64,000 nt of DNA from Armigeres subalbatus (GCF_024139115.2 NC_085139.1:72583203-72647202), one strand, 5' to 3'. Counted from the first letter of the stretch, positions 24,009-34,789 are shown. The notes: generated by a model from the letters alone, not told the origin. Program-made: numbers and translations.

Positions 24009-24074
24009 TACTGCCGCTAACCGCAAGTCAGACTTATCTGTATATGGGCGGCAGTTAGGCGGTTAGCGGCAGTA
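24009..24074. mobile_element. 66-bp TA-flanked mini-MITE
   Basis: TACTGCCGCTAACCGC at the left end and its perfect reverse complement at the right end are flanked by TA (24007-24008, 24075-24076). The interior is only about 34 bp and holds a second partial copy of the arm. It splits the gypsy RNase H reading frame. Confidence 0.8.
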
Positions 24075-24235
24075 TAGTCATAAGACAATAATCGTAATTT
24101 CCATCTTTCGATATGGGAAAATTTCTTAACCTGATTGCCAAAAATTACAACAAGCGGTTTATGTTCAGTTATTAGGTAAAATGATTTTCCATACAGGAAA
24201 TAATAAAATTTTTCATATCCCCATACGAAAGCCAA
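24017..24235 (-). pseudogene. Gypsy RNase H fragment
   Basis: ALAFVWGYEKFYYFLYGKSF-like text and TEHKPL followed by WKLRLLSYDY are the signature of gypsy RNase H, which degrades the RNA template during cDNA synthesis. The first catalytic aspartate segment was lost in the deletion on its N-terminal side. The C-terminal side is cut by a 66-bp MITE, beyond which GKINIADPLSRL at about 23980 resumes the same domain. Confidence 0.75.
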
Positions 24236-24249
24236 TGCTCTCGTTCAGT

Positions 24250-24691
24250 GTATTTTATGATTCTCAAATTGTAATCACGTAAAACGTCGTATCTATGAAT
24301 TTTCCGTTGATTGAAATCTCAGCATCGACTTCGCCAAGCACTTCCAAGGGATTGGGAGATCCATATGCATTGAACAATTTCTTGCTTCCTTTTCTTACCG
24401 CATGAGCTTCGAAACCAGCACCAGCATCTTCGACTTCACGAATAATTCGTTTGTATTTTGGACGAATGGATTGGTCTATCGGATTTGTTTTTGAATCTTC
24501 TTTTTTCTTCCGAAAACAGCAACGAGCGCAAAATGCCCTCTCTGTCCACAGTTATTGCAATTACGGTTTTCAGCGGGACACAAAGGATCACGTATGCCGT
24601 GTTTACCGTCGTACCTGGTACATTTCCGTCCTGTAAATTTCGTAATCTTAAAAACTTCGTGGTGTTCATACGCAACTGGTTTGGTATCCAC
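24250..24691 (-). pseudogene. Gypsy nucleocapsid zinc knuckle and protease C-terminal part
   Basis: The frame from 24691 contains CTRYDGKHG and then CNNCGQRGHFA, the second having the C-x2-C-x4-H spacing of a CCHC RNA-binding knuckle. Below it, another frame to about 24250 reads AYGSPNPLEVLGEVDAEI, typical of the late part of an aspartic protease. The DTG active-site segment was not found. Immediately after, the sequence jumps to RNase H. Confidence 0.6.
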
Positions 24692-24730
24692 AATGTTAAC
24701 TTCTTGCTTGGTATTTTGAATTACTACAGA

Positions 24731-25234
24731 TTACAAAATTACAGATTCGTACGTTCGTGCGATGTCGAGGACTTCCTTCAACGACAAATCTTTATCTAAA
24801 CACTTTCGTTTGAGCTTCGCATCTTTTGTTGTACTCACAATTTGATTTACGATCATGCTGTCAGTTTGTTCCCCGAAATCACAATTGGCTGCCTGTTGTT
24901 TGAGGCGTATGACGAAAGTGTTCACTTTCTCTTGTGGTGCTGGCAATATTTGTCTGAATTCCTGGCGTTCGAAAGTCTTGGACACATGTGGCAAAAAGTA
25001 GTCGTCGAGAAGATTCATAGCTATACGATACCGATTGTCGATGATATGTTCTGCTTCTGATACATTCAAGGCTATCCTCCGTATATTAGCACCTCCGAAC
25101 ATCATGAGCGTCTTATATTTCTCCGCGTGGTTGTCGACCTCTTTCCAAGATAGGTGTGCGGCAAATTGTTCTCTCCACTTCTCCCAACGGATGGCCAACG
25201 GGCCTTTTTCATTTTCGTTGAAAGGAGATATCAA
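24731..25234 (-). pseudogene. Ty3/gypsy gag (capsid) fragment
   Basis: This 167-codon frame starts MISPFNENEKGPLAIRWEKW and has the layout of the retrotransposon gag capsid domain. An early W-x2-W region leads to the helical core (IRRIALNVSEAEHI, DDYFLPHV) and then FERQEFRQILPAPQEKVNTF, the segment corresponding to the major homology-like motif of insect gypsy gag. It would form the particle that packages element RNA. It ends just before the zinc-knuckle piece, which lies in another frame. Confidence 0.75.
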
Positions 25235-25236
25235 GT

Positions 25237-27534
25237 GATTGACTTTTAATAAACATGTATGTAGTTACTTGTAAATTGCATGTTTGTGCAAATTCTCTTT
25301 TCTTATGCCTCTGCAATGAGGTTCACTTAATTTTTTTTTCTTTCATGAGGATCGCTTCTGAGATACACATACGGAACGCCTTTGTAATGTGAGACATTTG
25401 ATTTTAATAGTACAGTTTGTCATAAACTCAGGAATAAACCTAGTTTTACTCTGCACACTGAGGATCGCCTACATGTGCTTTGACACAACCATGTTGTCTT
25501 TAGAATACTGGGATTGCACTAGTATTCACCAACACTCCGAGGATCGCCTCCTGGTGTACTGACATTTGTTTACCTAAGATTGGGTTATGTCGAAATCTTC
25601 GGGATCGGCTTAGATTTCACATTCATGTTTAATTTATTCGTATCCTGAGGATCGCCAACAGGTGTTATTAAGTTTAAATTAAAACTTTTTACAGAAAACA
25701 CAAATTTTCAGGTTCTGAAATGCATCGGTTGATATTCGAAATCGCTAACGGAACAATTGAACTCATTATTCCAACCAAGAAAAATCCAACTCTGGGCCTG
25801 TTTTGGCCTGTTAGGTATGGACCACTACTGGACCTAGTTGGGTCTATAAAATCGATTTTTGAAAAGAGATGGTCGATGGTAAGAGTTGTTATCAAACCTA
25901 GTCAGATCAAGAAAAGCCTTATGGCCGAATTCATCATCGAACCTATTAGTATCAGGACAAATTCAAAGTCGGTCGAGATTCCGAGATTTTTTGGTCTCCA
26001 AAAAGGACCTCCTTCGTCACTTTAACGGCGTTGAAGTTATTTTCATGTTTGCATGCATGCAATCATAGAATAAATATTCATATCCATAGAAGTTAAAATA
26101 CTAAGTTCACATCATAAACTAAGTTATTACAATATCTGTATGTCCCCACGAATGTCTTTCAGGCAAAAATGGACCTCCCAGGAGGACGGTAAGTGTATTT
26201 AGTAAAAATGCTCAGCAACATACAATGCATATGCTGTCATACGTGCAATGATTCATCTGGTGACTAAACTTTTTATGCAAATCTCATCACTCCCGTTTAA
26301 TTAAATAAACGTACAAGCGTGCAAGAATTTGGCAACATGTATTAAGGGGAATCTGCACCTAATTACATGTTGGGAAGTACGCGTTTTTGAAAAACATTTG
26401 AATACTGCGATCAAGAAATCATGAGAATCATGATGTCAAACAGCTGGTTCTCGGGCGTCTTCTAAGCGATTTTCACAATTCTTTCACGGTTGTCTTATCC
26501 ATTTCCTGTAGTTTGCTAGTTTGTTATGTTTCCAGGGATGTTCATTTTTCTTTGCAAGATCAGATGGAGTACAGATCCTGTCATAAAGACTGTAGAAAAT
26601 TTCGTTCTACCAACTTCAATGTAAAGAAAACTTACAGATTCAGAAGTATTTCATACCGGAGATCAACTCAGCATGCCCATGCAAGTCCCTAGAGCCATTG
26701 CGTATTATATGCAGTTCAAAATAATTTGATGCAGATGTTCTAGGTTCTCCAAATTTTTCCGGAGCTCAGATCAATTGGTCTACCAGGTCAACTAACCTCG
26801 GTATTAAACCAAAATAAATTCGATAGAAGCAGAATTATTTTTAATGTTAGAGTGAGAAGGAATATCTTAAACCTTTCTTTTAGTTTTTTTCCACGCTTTG
26901 GCAGGACGGTTTTGAAACCTTGTTTCTTTGAAAGAAGTGGAGAACTCAGAGATTCCCTGTACTTAAATAAAATACGTATTTATAAACAGTAGAAGCTTAA
27001 GCATTAGAACGCTAGATGCGCTGTTATCTCATACAGCATTTGTGAGCAACATGATACAACCATAGTAACACGGATTTTGCATAAATGGTTCGGTCCTTGA
27101 ATGTCAATTTTATTGTTTTGGTTTATTTGTTCTCAAGTATGCAAATTGAGCTACTGTGATGAAAAACATGAAACAAAAACATCTGACACATAAGGTAACG
27201 TCTAGAACAAAACATGTTGATCACATGATTTGAAGCGCCATTAGCAAGCTAAAACTTATGCATCTTCTTTATAAATTAATTTAAGAAGATTAAAGAAGAA
27301 ACGCCCGATATTCCTGGCCCCTGGATAAGTATCACACAATATAAGCCAAATTTTCTAACATTTTTTTTTCTTTTAGGTTAAAAATGGATGGAATATCAGG
27401 CAAGTGTATATCCACCATTTGGAATAGAAAACGATCGATATGAATTCAGATGCTGGACTGGTGAAACAACATTCTGTCGTTCACATCGTTAGATTTTATA
27501 TATTTATAAATAAATTCTAAGTAAAGGGGGGAGT
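25237..27534. other. Unassigned stretch with spaced GAGGATCGCC motifs
   Basis: TGAGGATCGC or a close variant appears at about 25347, 25459, 25539, 25601 and 25645, each followed by a short variable text. This may be the gypsy leader or an old tandem repeat. The frame 25720-26025 (101 codons) is not recognised. Splice-like micro-segments at 26163 and 27377 are discussed in findings. Confidence 0.35.
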
Positions 27535-27750
27535 GTGATATCGGAATGTGGCATAGTTAGCCATGGAATTTTATTATTATTATTATCTTTATTAAAGAGG
27601 TTTTCGGCCCTGGGCCGGTTCACCTCATGGCCATGGAATTGAGATACATAGTTGAGAAGTGATGTGACAGACGTGTAACGCAAGAGACGGAAATAAATGT
27701 AGATGTTTACAATTGATTCTCCTTCTCCACCAATAAGTTTCCGAAAGTAG
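27524..27750 (+). mobile_element. LTR-like edge preceded by a polypurine tract
   Basis: AAAGGGGGGAG at 27524-27534 is followed by TGTGATATCGGAATGTGGC, the usual look of a polypurine tract joined to the start of a 3' LTR in copia-type elements. An AATAAA lies at about 27692. No partner LTR was found and the right end is cut by an RTE fragment at about 27750. Tentative. Confidence 0.4.
27571..27629 (-). mobile_element. 59-bp 5'-truncated retroposon with 11-bp target duplication
   Basis: GCCATGGAATT occurs at 27560-27570 and again at 27630-27640. Between them, in reverse orientation, lies a short 3' end: AACCTCTTTAATAAAG followed by an ATA/ATT-repeat tail. This is the hallmark of target-primed reverse transcription by a non-LTR element or SINE that stopped almost at once. 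Confidence 0.85.
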
Positions 27751-28201
27751 ATATCATAGTCCTCTACGGACACGAGACCTGAACGATGTTCGTGAAGGAC
27801 AATCGCGCACTTGGAGTTTTCGAAAGGAATGTGCTGCGTACCATCTATGGTGGGGTGCAGATGGCGGACGGTACGTGGAGGAGGCGAATGAACCACGAGT
27901 TGCCTGAGCTGCTGGGAGAACCATCCAACGTTCACACCGCGAAAATCGGACGACTGCGGTGGGCCAGGCACGTAGCCAGAATGTCGGACAGTAACCCGGT
28001 GAAAATGGTTCTCGATAACGATCCGACGGGCACAAGCAGGCGAGGTGCGCAGCGGGCAAGGTGGATCGATCAGGTGGAAGATGACTTGCGGACCTTCCGT
28101 AGACTGCGTGGTTGGCGTCGTGTAGCCATGGACCGAGCCGAATGGAGAAGACTCTTATATACCGCACAGGCCACTTCGGCCTTAGTCTGAATTAATGAAT
28201 G
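27750..28201 (+). pseudogene. RTE-like non-LTR ORF2, C-terminal end
   Basis: The frame reads IIVLYGHET, then a TGA at 27780-27782 in place of the usual tryptophan, then from 27786 VFERNVLRTIYGG, ADGTWRRRMNHEL, GRLRWARHVARM, and ends TAQATSALV. This is the standard C-terminal tail of RTE-like reverse transcriptases found across insects. After the stop codon the element ends in a short tail of ATGAATGAA repeats (to 28201), also typical of RTE elements. It may be the same family as the fragment at 1-1560, but here only the 3' end survives, as expected from 5' truncation. Confidence 0.85.
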
Positions 28202-28433
28202 AACCATCAAGTAAAGAAACCATCAAGTCACCATACAACACACTTTAAAATTTTAGAGTATAAAAATGGTCTCGGAGGCAGCCCTGGCGGTATAAAAAGG
28301 TCATATTTTCCTAGCTCCTTTTTCAGCAATACTTACACATATGCCAATAATTCGGTTGTCTCAAAATCGTTTCACATTCAGTGGCACAAACCACGTAAGG
28401 TTCAATCGTGGATCCGGTGGTTAAAACCTATTA
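28202..28433. other. Short unassigned spacer
   Basis: Unique-looking AT-rich DNA between the RTE tail and the DD37E transposon. It holds the third splice-like micro-segment at about 28257-28289. Confidence 0.3.
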
Positions 28434-29334
28434 AGGACTGTTCATTAAAGAAAGTGGACACCGGTTTTTCAAAGGAACATGTTTATTTTGGAACAAATTC
28501 ATAAGGTTGCTTTATTTAAATGACAATCAACAAGCATATGAACGAATTCACATGATTTTGAATATTTACTTCTCTTTTCTGAAAAATGCTCGGACTTTTC
28601 TCTTGACAGCTACCATTAGATTCTGCACAACTTCTTCCGTAACTTTTGCGGCAGACCAAATTTTGTTGAAGCAGTCAACAGAGCTTGCTTCTCTCCCATC
28701 TACCTTAAGATGCCGCGTAATTATTGCCCTGTATTTTTCGATAGGACGCAGTTCAGGGCAGTTTGGTGGATTCAGGCATTTTTCGACAAGATCGACTTTT
28801 TCCTTCTTCAGCATCTCCAACGCAGCAGAAACGTAGTGAGCCGATGCCAGATCCGGCAAAAACAAAAGAGGATCCGTATGCTTTCGGTAGATGGTTTGTA
28901 GTCGTTTTTTGATACATTATTTTCTTTAATTTTCTCCATTGTTTGAGAAATACGGAGTCACATTAGCAAATTGCTTGCCATACCAAAACATTTTCTCATT
29001 TTTTTGTGTTCGGATATATCATACGTCATCAGGCACATCTGACCTCTGTTCAGCGTTGAAAAAATGTGGCCCTGGAAGTGTACTGGTGTTCAATTTGACG
29101 TATATCTCGTCGTCCATCAAAATGCACTGTACCAATTTGGCAGAATTAATCTGCGAGTTGATAAACTGATCTGACCTATCGTTCGGAATTTCTAAGGTTT
29201 TTCTAAATTGTTCAGGTGTGCTGCAAAAGTAAGCAATTTCTTTACACACAGAGCGGAAATTACCAATTTTTCTTTAAGTTTTAACCTTAAACCATTCATA
29301 AAAGGTGTCCACTTACTTTAATGAACAGTCCTTA
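28434..29334 (-). mobile_element. ITmDD37E-type Tc1/mariner transposon, internally deleted
   Basis: Terminal inverted repeats begin AGGACTGTTCATTAAAG (28434) and end with the reverse complement (29334), extending about 30 bp to GTGGACACC. TA flanks both ends. At 901 bp it is shorter than complete members of the group. The interior encodes a broken transposase on the minus strand. Confidence 0.9.
28566..29249 (-). pseudogene. DD37E transposase, partial
   Basis: This enzyme cuts and pastes the element through a DDE catalytic triad. The upstream part (29249-29019) contains LMDDEIYVKLN, with the first catalytic aspartate, then FFNAEQRSDVPDDV. After a damaged interval the frame 28865-28566 reads FLPDLASAHY (second aspartate) and NPPNCPELRPIEKY (glutamate). 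I count 37 residues between the second aspartate and the glutamate, the spacing that defines the mosquito ITmDD37E group. The tryptophan that normally follows the glutamate (EKYW or ERYW) is arginine. The N-terminal DNA-binding helix-turn-helix region and the segment between the aspartates are missing or frameshifted. Confidence 0.85.
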
Positions 29335-30744
29335 CGCTGTATATTTTTTACACTGAAGTTTAAGAATGAGGAAACTGCAGCTACGCACTGACCATTTTGA
29401 ATACTCCAATGTAACTGACGAAACCCTTCGTGAGGGCAACTTCAAATTTTGAGGGTGCATATTTTCGTCAAGACTGGTGCTGATGATGATAACGACAATA
29501 AGGGCGATCACGGTGAGATGCGATAGGGTGTACACTATAAATAACTGCTACTATGGAAAGCGTAGACTTTTACACCATAAATCCTTTACATATACAATAC
29601 ATACACGCGCTCTTTTGTGTTTTGTACAACACTAATAAAAAAAAACGTGTTTAAGAAACACAGCACGAGCGAACCAGCATGAGTATTCCAGGACCGCGTG
29701 CGTGATGAACTGTTCGTGGGATTAGCATAAATACAGGGTACTGAAAATCTATGTAAATGTGTGCTTGTTTACTACTTACCTTTCTGAAAACCTGTAACGA
29801 ACATCCAGAGGGCTCACATATACAAACCATGATGAAGAATCGCTTGCGACCTATTCTTATTATCCTTTGTACATTCGATTGCCTAGCAGTTTTATGGGGA
29901 AAAAGGTTCTTGCTTTGCTCCAAATAACTAACTCACTTTAGCATCACATCTTTGTTGTGGTTGAGCTTCACATCTTGAACCATGAGGGTTGCGGGAGGAA
30001 TAAGCCATTTCCAGATCTGTCCCAGACAGATGTCCGACGAAATTTCAATAACCCGAAAATTGCAGTAGACACATAGGACACGCATTTTGTTCTGGATTCT
30101 CTTGTTATTACTCTTGATCATGTTTTCTAAGTGCAAGCCAACGGTTTGAGCAGCAGCGATTTCCCGATTTCCTGGCTTCAAAAACTTCTCAGCTATTTGC
30201 TTCTTCCAGACTACCTTGTAGATATCCATGAGCAAGTGCAGCAAGTGAATGCTTTTCGTAGGAGCCGTAAACTTTTACAATATCGGCATTCACTTTGACT
30301 TGGGAAACCTATTAACCGTCTGATTTGAGTTTGAAAATCAGTTAATAATTTGAGAAATGAATTTGACGGGAAGATTTTTTTTACGTCCGCTAACTATCAC
30401 AGCCAGGACTTTTCTTCTTACGTTGTGTTAAATAAAAGACAACTAAAATGTGATAGCTCAGAATAAACTAATTTATTTTCTTAATATGTATAAGGACAAG
30501 TATTGTAGTGTGACAATATACATTACTTTTCACAAACACAAGCGTTTGTCGGAGGGAGGCGCTGCAATAATTTTATTAGCCTGTTTGGTATAAAACTGTG
30601 TTGTTTGGATGCTGTTACTGATTGAGGCGTATTAATAGAAGTGAGTCGGTCCTCTTTGGGCCATTTATTTACATTAGTGCAAAATCCAAATGTATGATGA
30701 CTGCAGCTCAATATATCAAATTTATAACAAATATTTCAAAATTA
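29335..30744. other. Unassigned stretch
   Basis: Frames at 29651-29923 and 29933-30244 (minus) are open for 90 and 103 codons but match no family I know. No terminal repeats noted. Confidence 0.3.
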
Positions 30745-32430
30745 CATATTTCTCAAGGAAATTCCAAAGAATTCCCCAGGGAAATTTTAAAGAATTTCCC
30801 AACGGAATTTTAAAGAATTTCCCAAGGAAATTCCAAAGAACTTCTCTAGGAAATTCCGAAGAATTTCCCAAGGAAATTCCAAATAATTTCCCGAAAAACC
30901 TCCAAAAAAAATTTCCCAGAGAAATTTCAACGAATTTTCAAAAGATTTTCCAAAGAATTTCCCAAGGAAATTCCAAAGAATTTCCCAAGGAAATTCCAAA
31001 GAATTTCTCGATTAAATTCCAAAGAATTTTTCAATAAATTCCAAAGAATTTTTCAATAAATTCCAAAAAGCTTCTTAAAGAAATTCCAAAGCATTTCCCA
31101 AAGACATTCCAAAGAATTTCTCAAAGATTTTCCCGTGGAAATTCCAAAGAATTTCCCGAAGAGATTCCAAGGAATTTCCCGAGGAAATTCCAAAGAATTT
31201 CCCGTGGAAATTCCAAAGAATTTCCCGTGGAAGTTTCAAAGAATTTCCCGAGGAAATTCCAAAGAATTTCCCGAGGAAATTCCAAAGAATTTCCCGAGGA
31301 AATTCCAAAGAATTTCCCGAGGAAATTCCAAAGAATTTCCTGAGGAAATTCCAAAGAATTTCCCGAGGAAATTCCAAAGAATTTCCCGAGGAAATTCCAA
31401 AGAATTTCCCGAGGAAATTCCAAAGAATTTCCCGAGGAAATTCCAAAGAATTTCCCGAGGAAATTCCAAAGAATTTCCCGAGGAAATTCCAAAGAATTTC
31501 CCGAAGAAATTCCAAAGAATTTCCCGAAGAAATTCCAAAGAATTTCCTGAGGAAATTCCAAAGAATTTCCCGAGGAAATTCCAAAGAATTTCCCGAGGAA
31601 ATTCCTAAGAATTTCTTGAGGAAATTCCAAAGAATTTCTCGAGGAAATTCCAAAGAATTTCTCGAGGAAATTCCAAAGAATTTCCCGAGGAAATTCCAAA
31701 GTATTTCCCGAGGAGATTCCAAGGAATTTCCCGAGGTGATTCCAAAGAATTTCCCGTGGGAATTCCAAAGAATTTCCCATGGAAATTCCATAGAATTTCC
31801 CAAAGTAATTCCATAGAATTTCCCAAAGTAATTCCAAAGAATTTCCTGAAGAAATTCCAAAGAATTTCCTGAAGAAATTCCAAATGATTTTCTAAAGAAA
31901 TTTTAAAGTATTACCTGAAAAAATTTCAAAGAATTTATCGAGGAAATTCCAGATAAGTTTTCTAGGAAATTCCAAAGAATTTTCCTTGGAAATTCCAAAG
32001 AATTTTCCTTGGAAATTCCAAAGAATTTTCCTTGGAAATTCCAAAGAATTTTCCTTGGAAATTCCAAAGATTTTCCCATGGAAATTCCAAACATTTTCCC
32101 GACAAAATTCAAAAGAGTTCTTCAGAATTTCCTCGGGATGTTCTTCGTAATGTTCTTCGCAAATTCTTGGGAATTTCTAAAGAATTTCCCAAGGAAATTC
32201 TAAAGAATTTCCCAAGAAAATTCTAAAGAATTTCCCAAGGAAATTCCAAAGAATGTCTCGAGTAAATTCCAAAGAATTTTTCAATAAATTCCAAAAAGCT
32301 TCTTAAAGAAATTCCAAAGCATTTCCCAAAGACATACAAAAGAACTTCCCAAAGAGATTCCAAAGAATTTCTCAAAGATTTTCCCATGAAAATTTCATTG
32401 AATTTCCCAAAGAAATTTCAAAGAAGTTTT
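30745..32430. repeat. 23-bp palindromic minisatellite (CGA-centred), about 1.7 kb
   Basis: The unit GAATTTCCCGAGGAAATTCCAAA has the core GAATTTCC-CGA-GGAAATTC, the same 8-bp arms as the array at 13716 but with a different centre and linker (CCAAA instead of CCGAA). The middle (31230-31610) is very homogeneous and the edges are degenerate. Open frames of up to 261 codons in both strands are by-products of the repeat. Confidence 0.95.
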
Positions 32431-33135
32431 TGAGGAAATTTTGAATAATTCTTCATAATTTCCTCTGTTGTTATTCCGGAATTTCCTCGGCGAATTCTTT
32501 GTAATTTTATCGGAATTCGCTTGGAAAATTCCTCACAATTTCCTGAGGAAATTCTTCAGATTGTCGTTTGGAAATTCTCCGGAATTTCCTTGGGAAATGT
32601 TTTGAAACTTTCCTGGGTAATTTTTAGGAATTTTCTCGTGAAACTGGTCGGAAATATCGAAAGAAATTCTTAGGAATTTCTTCGGAGAATTGTTCAGAAT
32701 TTCTGCGAAAAATTCTTTGGAAAAAAATTTTACAGTGGGGAATTCTTCTGAATTGTCTTGGGAAATGATTCGAAAATTTCTTAGAAAATTCTTCCTTGGG
32801 AGATTCTTTGGAATTTCTTCGGGGAACTCTTCGGAACTTCCTCGGAAATTTTTCGGAATTCCCTCAATTTTTTTTTCATTTCCTTGCGAAATTGATGAGC
32901 TTCCAAAGAAAATTCCCAATCAAATTCCGTAGATTTTTGGAATTACGATGAATTTATTTAAAAAATTTCCAAGAATTTCTTTAGAAAATTCCGATGATTT
33001 TCTCGAGGAAGTTTCAACGAATTTCCCATGCAAATTTCGTTAAATTTGACAACAGAATTCCGAATAATTCTTGAGGAAATCAGAAGAATTTTCTAAAGAA
33101 ATTCCGAAGCATTTGACAAGCGAATTTCAAAATTC
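32431..33135. repeat. Degenerate flank of the palindromic array
   Basis: GGAATTTCCT, GAAATTCTT and similar strings continue at irregular 20-30 bp intervals. This looks like the decayed outer part of the same satellite. Confidence 0.7.
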
Positions 33136-34789
33136 GAAATTCCAATGAAACTCCGATATTTTTTTTTGTGTAGATTCCGGAAGTTTTCTCATTCAAAACT
33201 GTCATCGTTGAATAGGTAAAATGTGAGGTTACGAGATGCCACTGCTGGAAACTTTCAATCGCTAAGGCATATAGCACTGACCATTATTGTTACTGATACG
33301 CTCTAAGGTAAAATTGATTTTCCTAAAACTCTGAAATCGGTCAACTTGTGCGTTCGTCCTAGGGCACTGGCAAATAACGGAATGCAGAGGTTACCTTTTC
33401 AAAGAACTAATTACGGACAAAATGGTGCGTTGGTGGGTCTGGAATTCAACGAAGTCGCACCGGGTTCTGATTTCATTTTATCCCGACAGGCGATTTCTCG
33501 TAATTGTACCAGAGCTTAATTCGCCATGTTCCATAATTAATGACGTTTTTATAGACTGTTGTTAGAATTTAACTAGAATAAACATTATACAGCACCTTAG
33601 CCGTTTGTTGATGCAGACAAACAATTTCAATATTTTTTGTGCGATATTGAATATATAAATTAAAAACTGTTTTTGCCTTTCTCGTACAACAAAGTTGTAC
33701 CGAAAGGCTATCATTTCACTCCAAAAACGAACTTTTTATATAAGTCTTGGAGACCCATAGAAAGGCAGTATCACTATTCGTTGAATTAAATTGGGGTTTT
33801 TACTTACAGTTTTGACAATAAAAACGTGGTTTATGTTCGAAGAAAAAAAAACATGATTCCTAGATGGGAAATTTTCTAATATTATTTGTAAAATTGCAAA
33901 TTTCACACTTTTTGTTTTATTAATTATCTGTTTTTGCGTTTCAAAGCACTGTACTTCATAATCGAAAAGTACATTTTAAAGTTATTTATTCTATTTGTCT
34001 ATCGCAGGATAACAGCTCGGAACACCAGATCCTTTAAATACGGGAATTTCGTACATATTCCCATGGAAGCCATATTAATAATAATCCATTTATCAACTTC
34101 TAAGGTGTTGATTTGATAAAATGGCTAAAGTATGACTGACAACGATGCCTGAAGAGGTATCTCATTGTTCATCCCTAAGAATTAGTACCTACTTCCTACT
34201 TATCTCATCATTCAAAGGCAGTAATTTCTCCAAGGCTGATGACACCGCCTTCGACTGGCATGGCAGGCAACCGAATGGGCAAAACAGTGCACGGTAAATA
34301 TCAGAGCACAAATCACTGCTGAGCCGTACTCTAGGCCCATGGGATATCTAGGGTAGAGGTGTGTAATACGTCTTTTTCTATTTTTTTTTCTATCGAAATT
34401 GATGTCATGTGAAATGCGTACTTAGAGGCGTTTCACAGTTCTATCGAATAAAAGGCAGTTGATCAGCTTAAATTAGCGTGATGCTACGTGATGGAATAAG
34501 AGATAGAAATTTTTTTTACAACGGGAGCAAATGTTAAAAAAAGTTTGTGTCTAATTTTTTACAGCTTCTGATTGGATCTTATTTAGAATCTCAATAACAA
34601 CTGACAAAAGCCAATTCGGTGCAAGAGTATGGCCGAACCACTTTTTCGAACGATGATGTAGTCTTTGAAGTGATACATTTTACAATAAACACTATTAGCT
34701 TCCAAGTATGAATACCAACGTTCTCGCTTAACATTTTACCAATCACTACCCGCTTACCCTAGATCTTAACAACGCAAACACAAAAACAA
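33136..34789. other. Mostly unassigned; contains a hairpin-repeat fragment
   Basis: Apart from the repeat at 33675-33790, I see no domain, terminal repeat or RNA gene here. Confidence 0.3.
33675..33790 (+). repeat. Dispersed hairpin repeat, copy 2 (truncated)
   Basis: GCCTTTCTCGTACAACAAAG followed by TTGTACCGAAAGGC forms a hairpin (33675-33708). GGAGACCCATAGAAAGG follows in the position where copy 1 (7798) has GGAGACCCATAG. The 3' part is missing. Confidence 0.7.

Larger units (their letters stand above)
22985..25236 (-). mobile_element. Ty3/gypsy retrotransposon remnant, internally deleted
   Basis: On the minus strand: gag (25234-24731), nucleocapsid knuckle and C-terminal protease part (24691-24250), RNase H (24235-24017), linker and integrase (23997-22985). 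Most of protease and all of reverse transcriptase are missing; the join is near 24250. A 66-bp MITE (24009-24074) interrupts RNase H, and the DNA element at 21840 truncates the integrase end. No LTR pair was found. Confidence 0.85.

Noticed and set aside
25720..26025. A 101-codon frame ending in KGPPSSL
   Set aside because: Considered as a copia or host exon fragment because of its GLFWPVRYGPLL text, but no family match can be supported.
29933..30244. A 103-codon minus-strand frame with a Lys/Asn-rich middle
   Set aside because: No recognisable domain and no sign of splice sites or promoter. Kept only as unassigned sequence.
31075..31860. Open frames of 238-261 codons with repeats such as EFPREILWNFLGKFFGISS
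   Set aside because: Same cause: the second 23-bp satellite.
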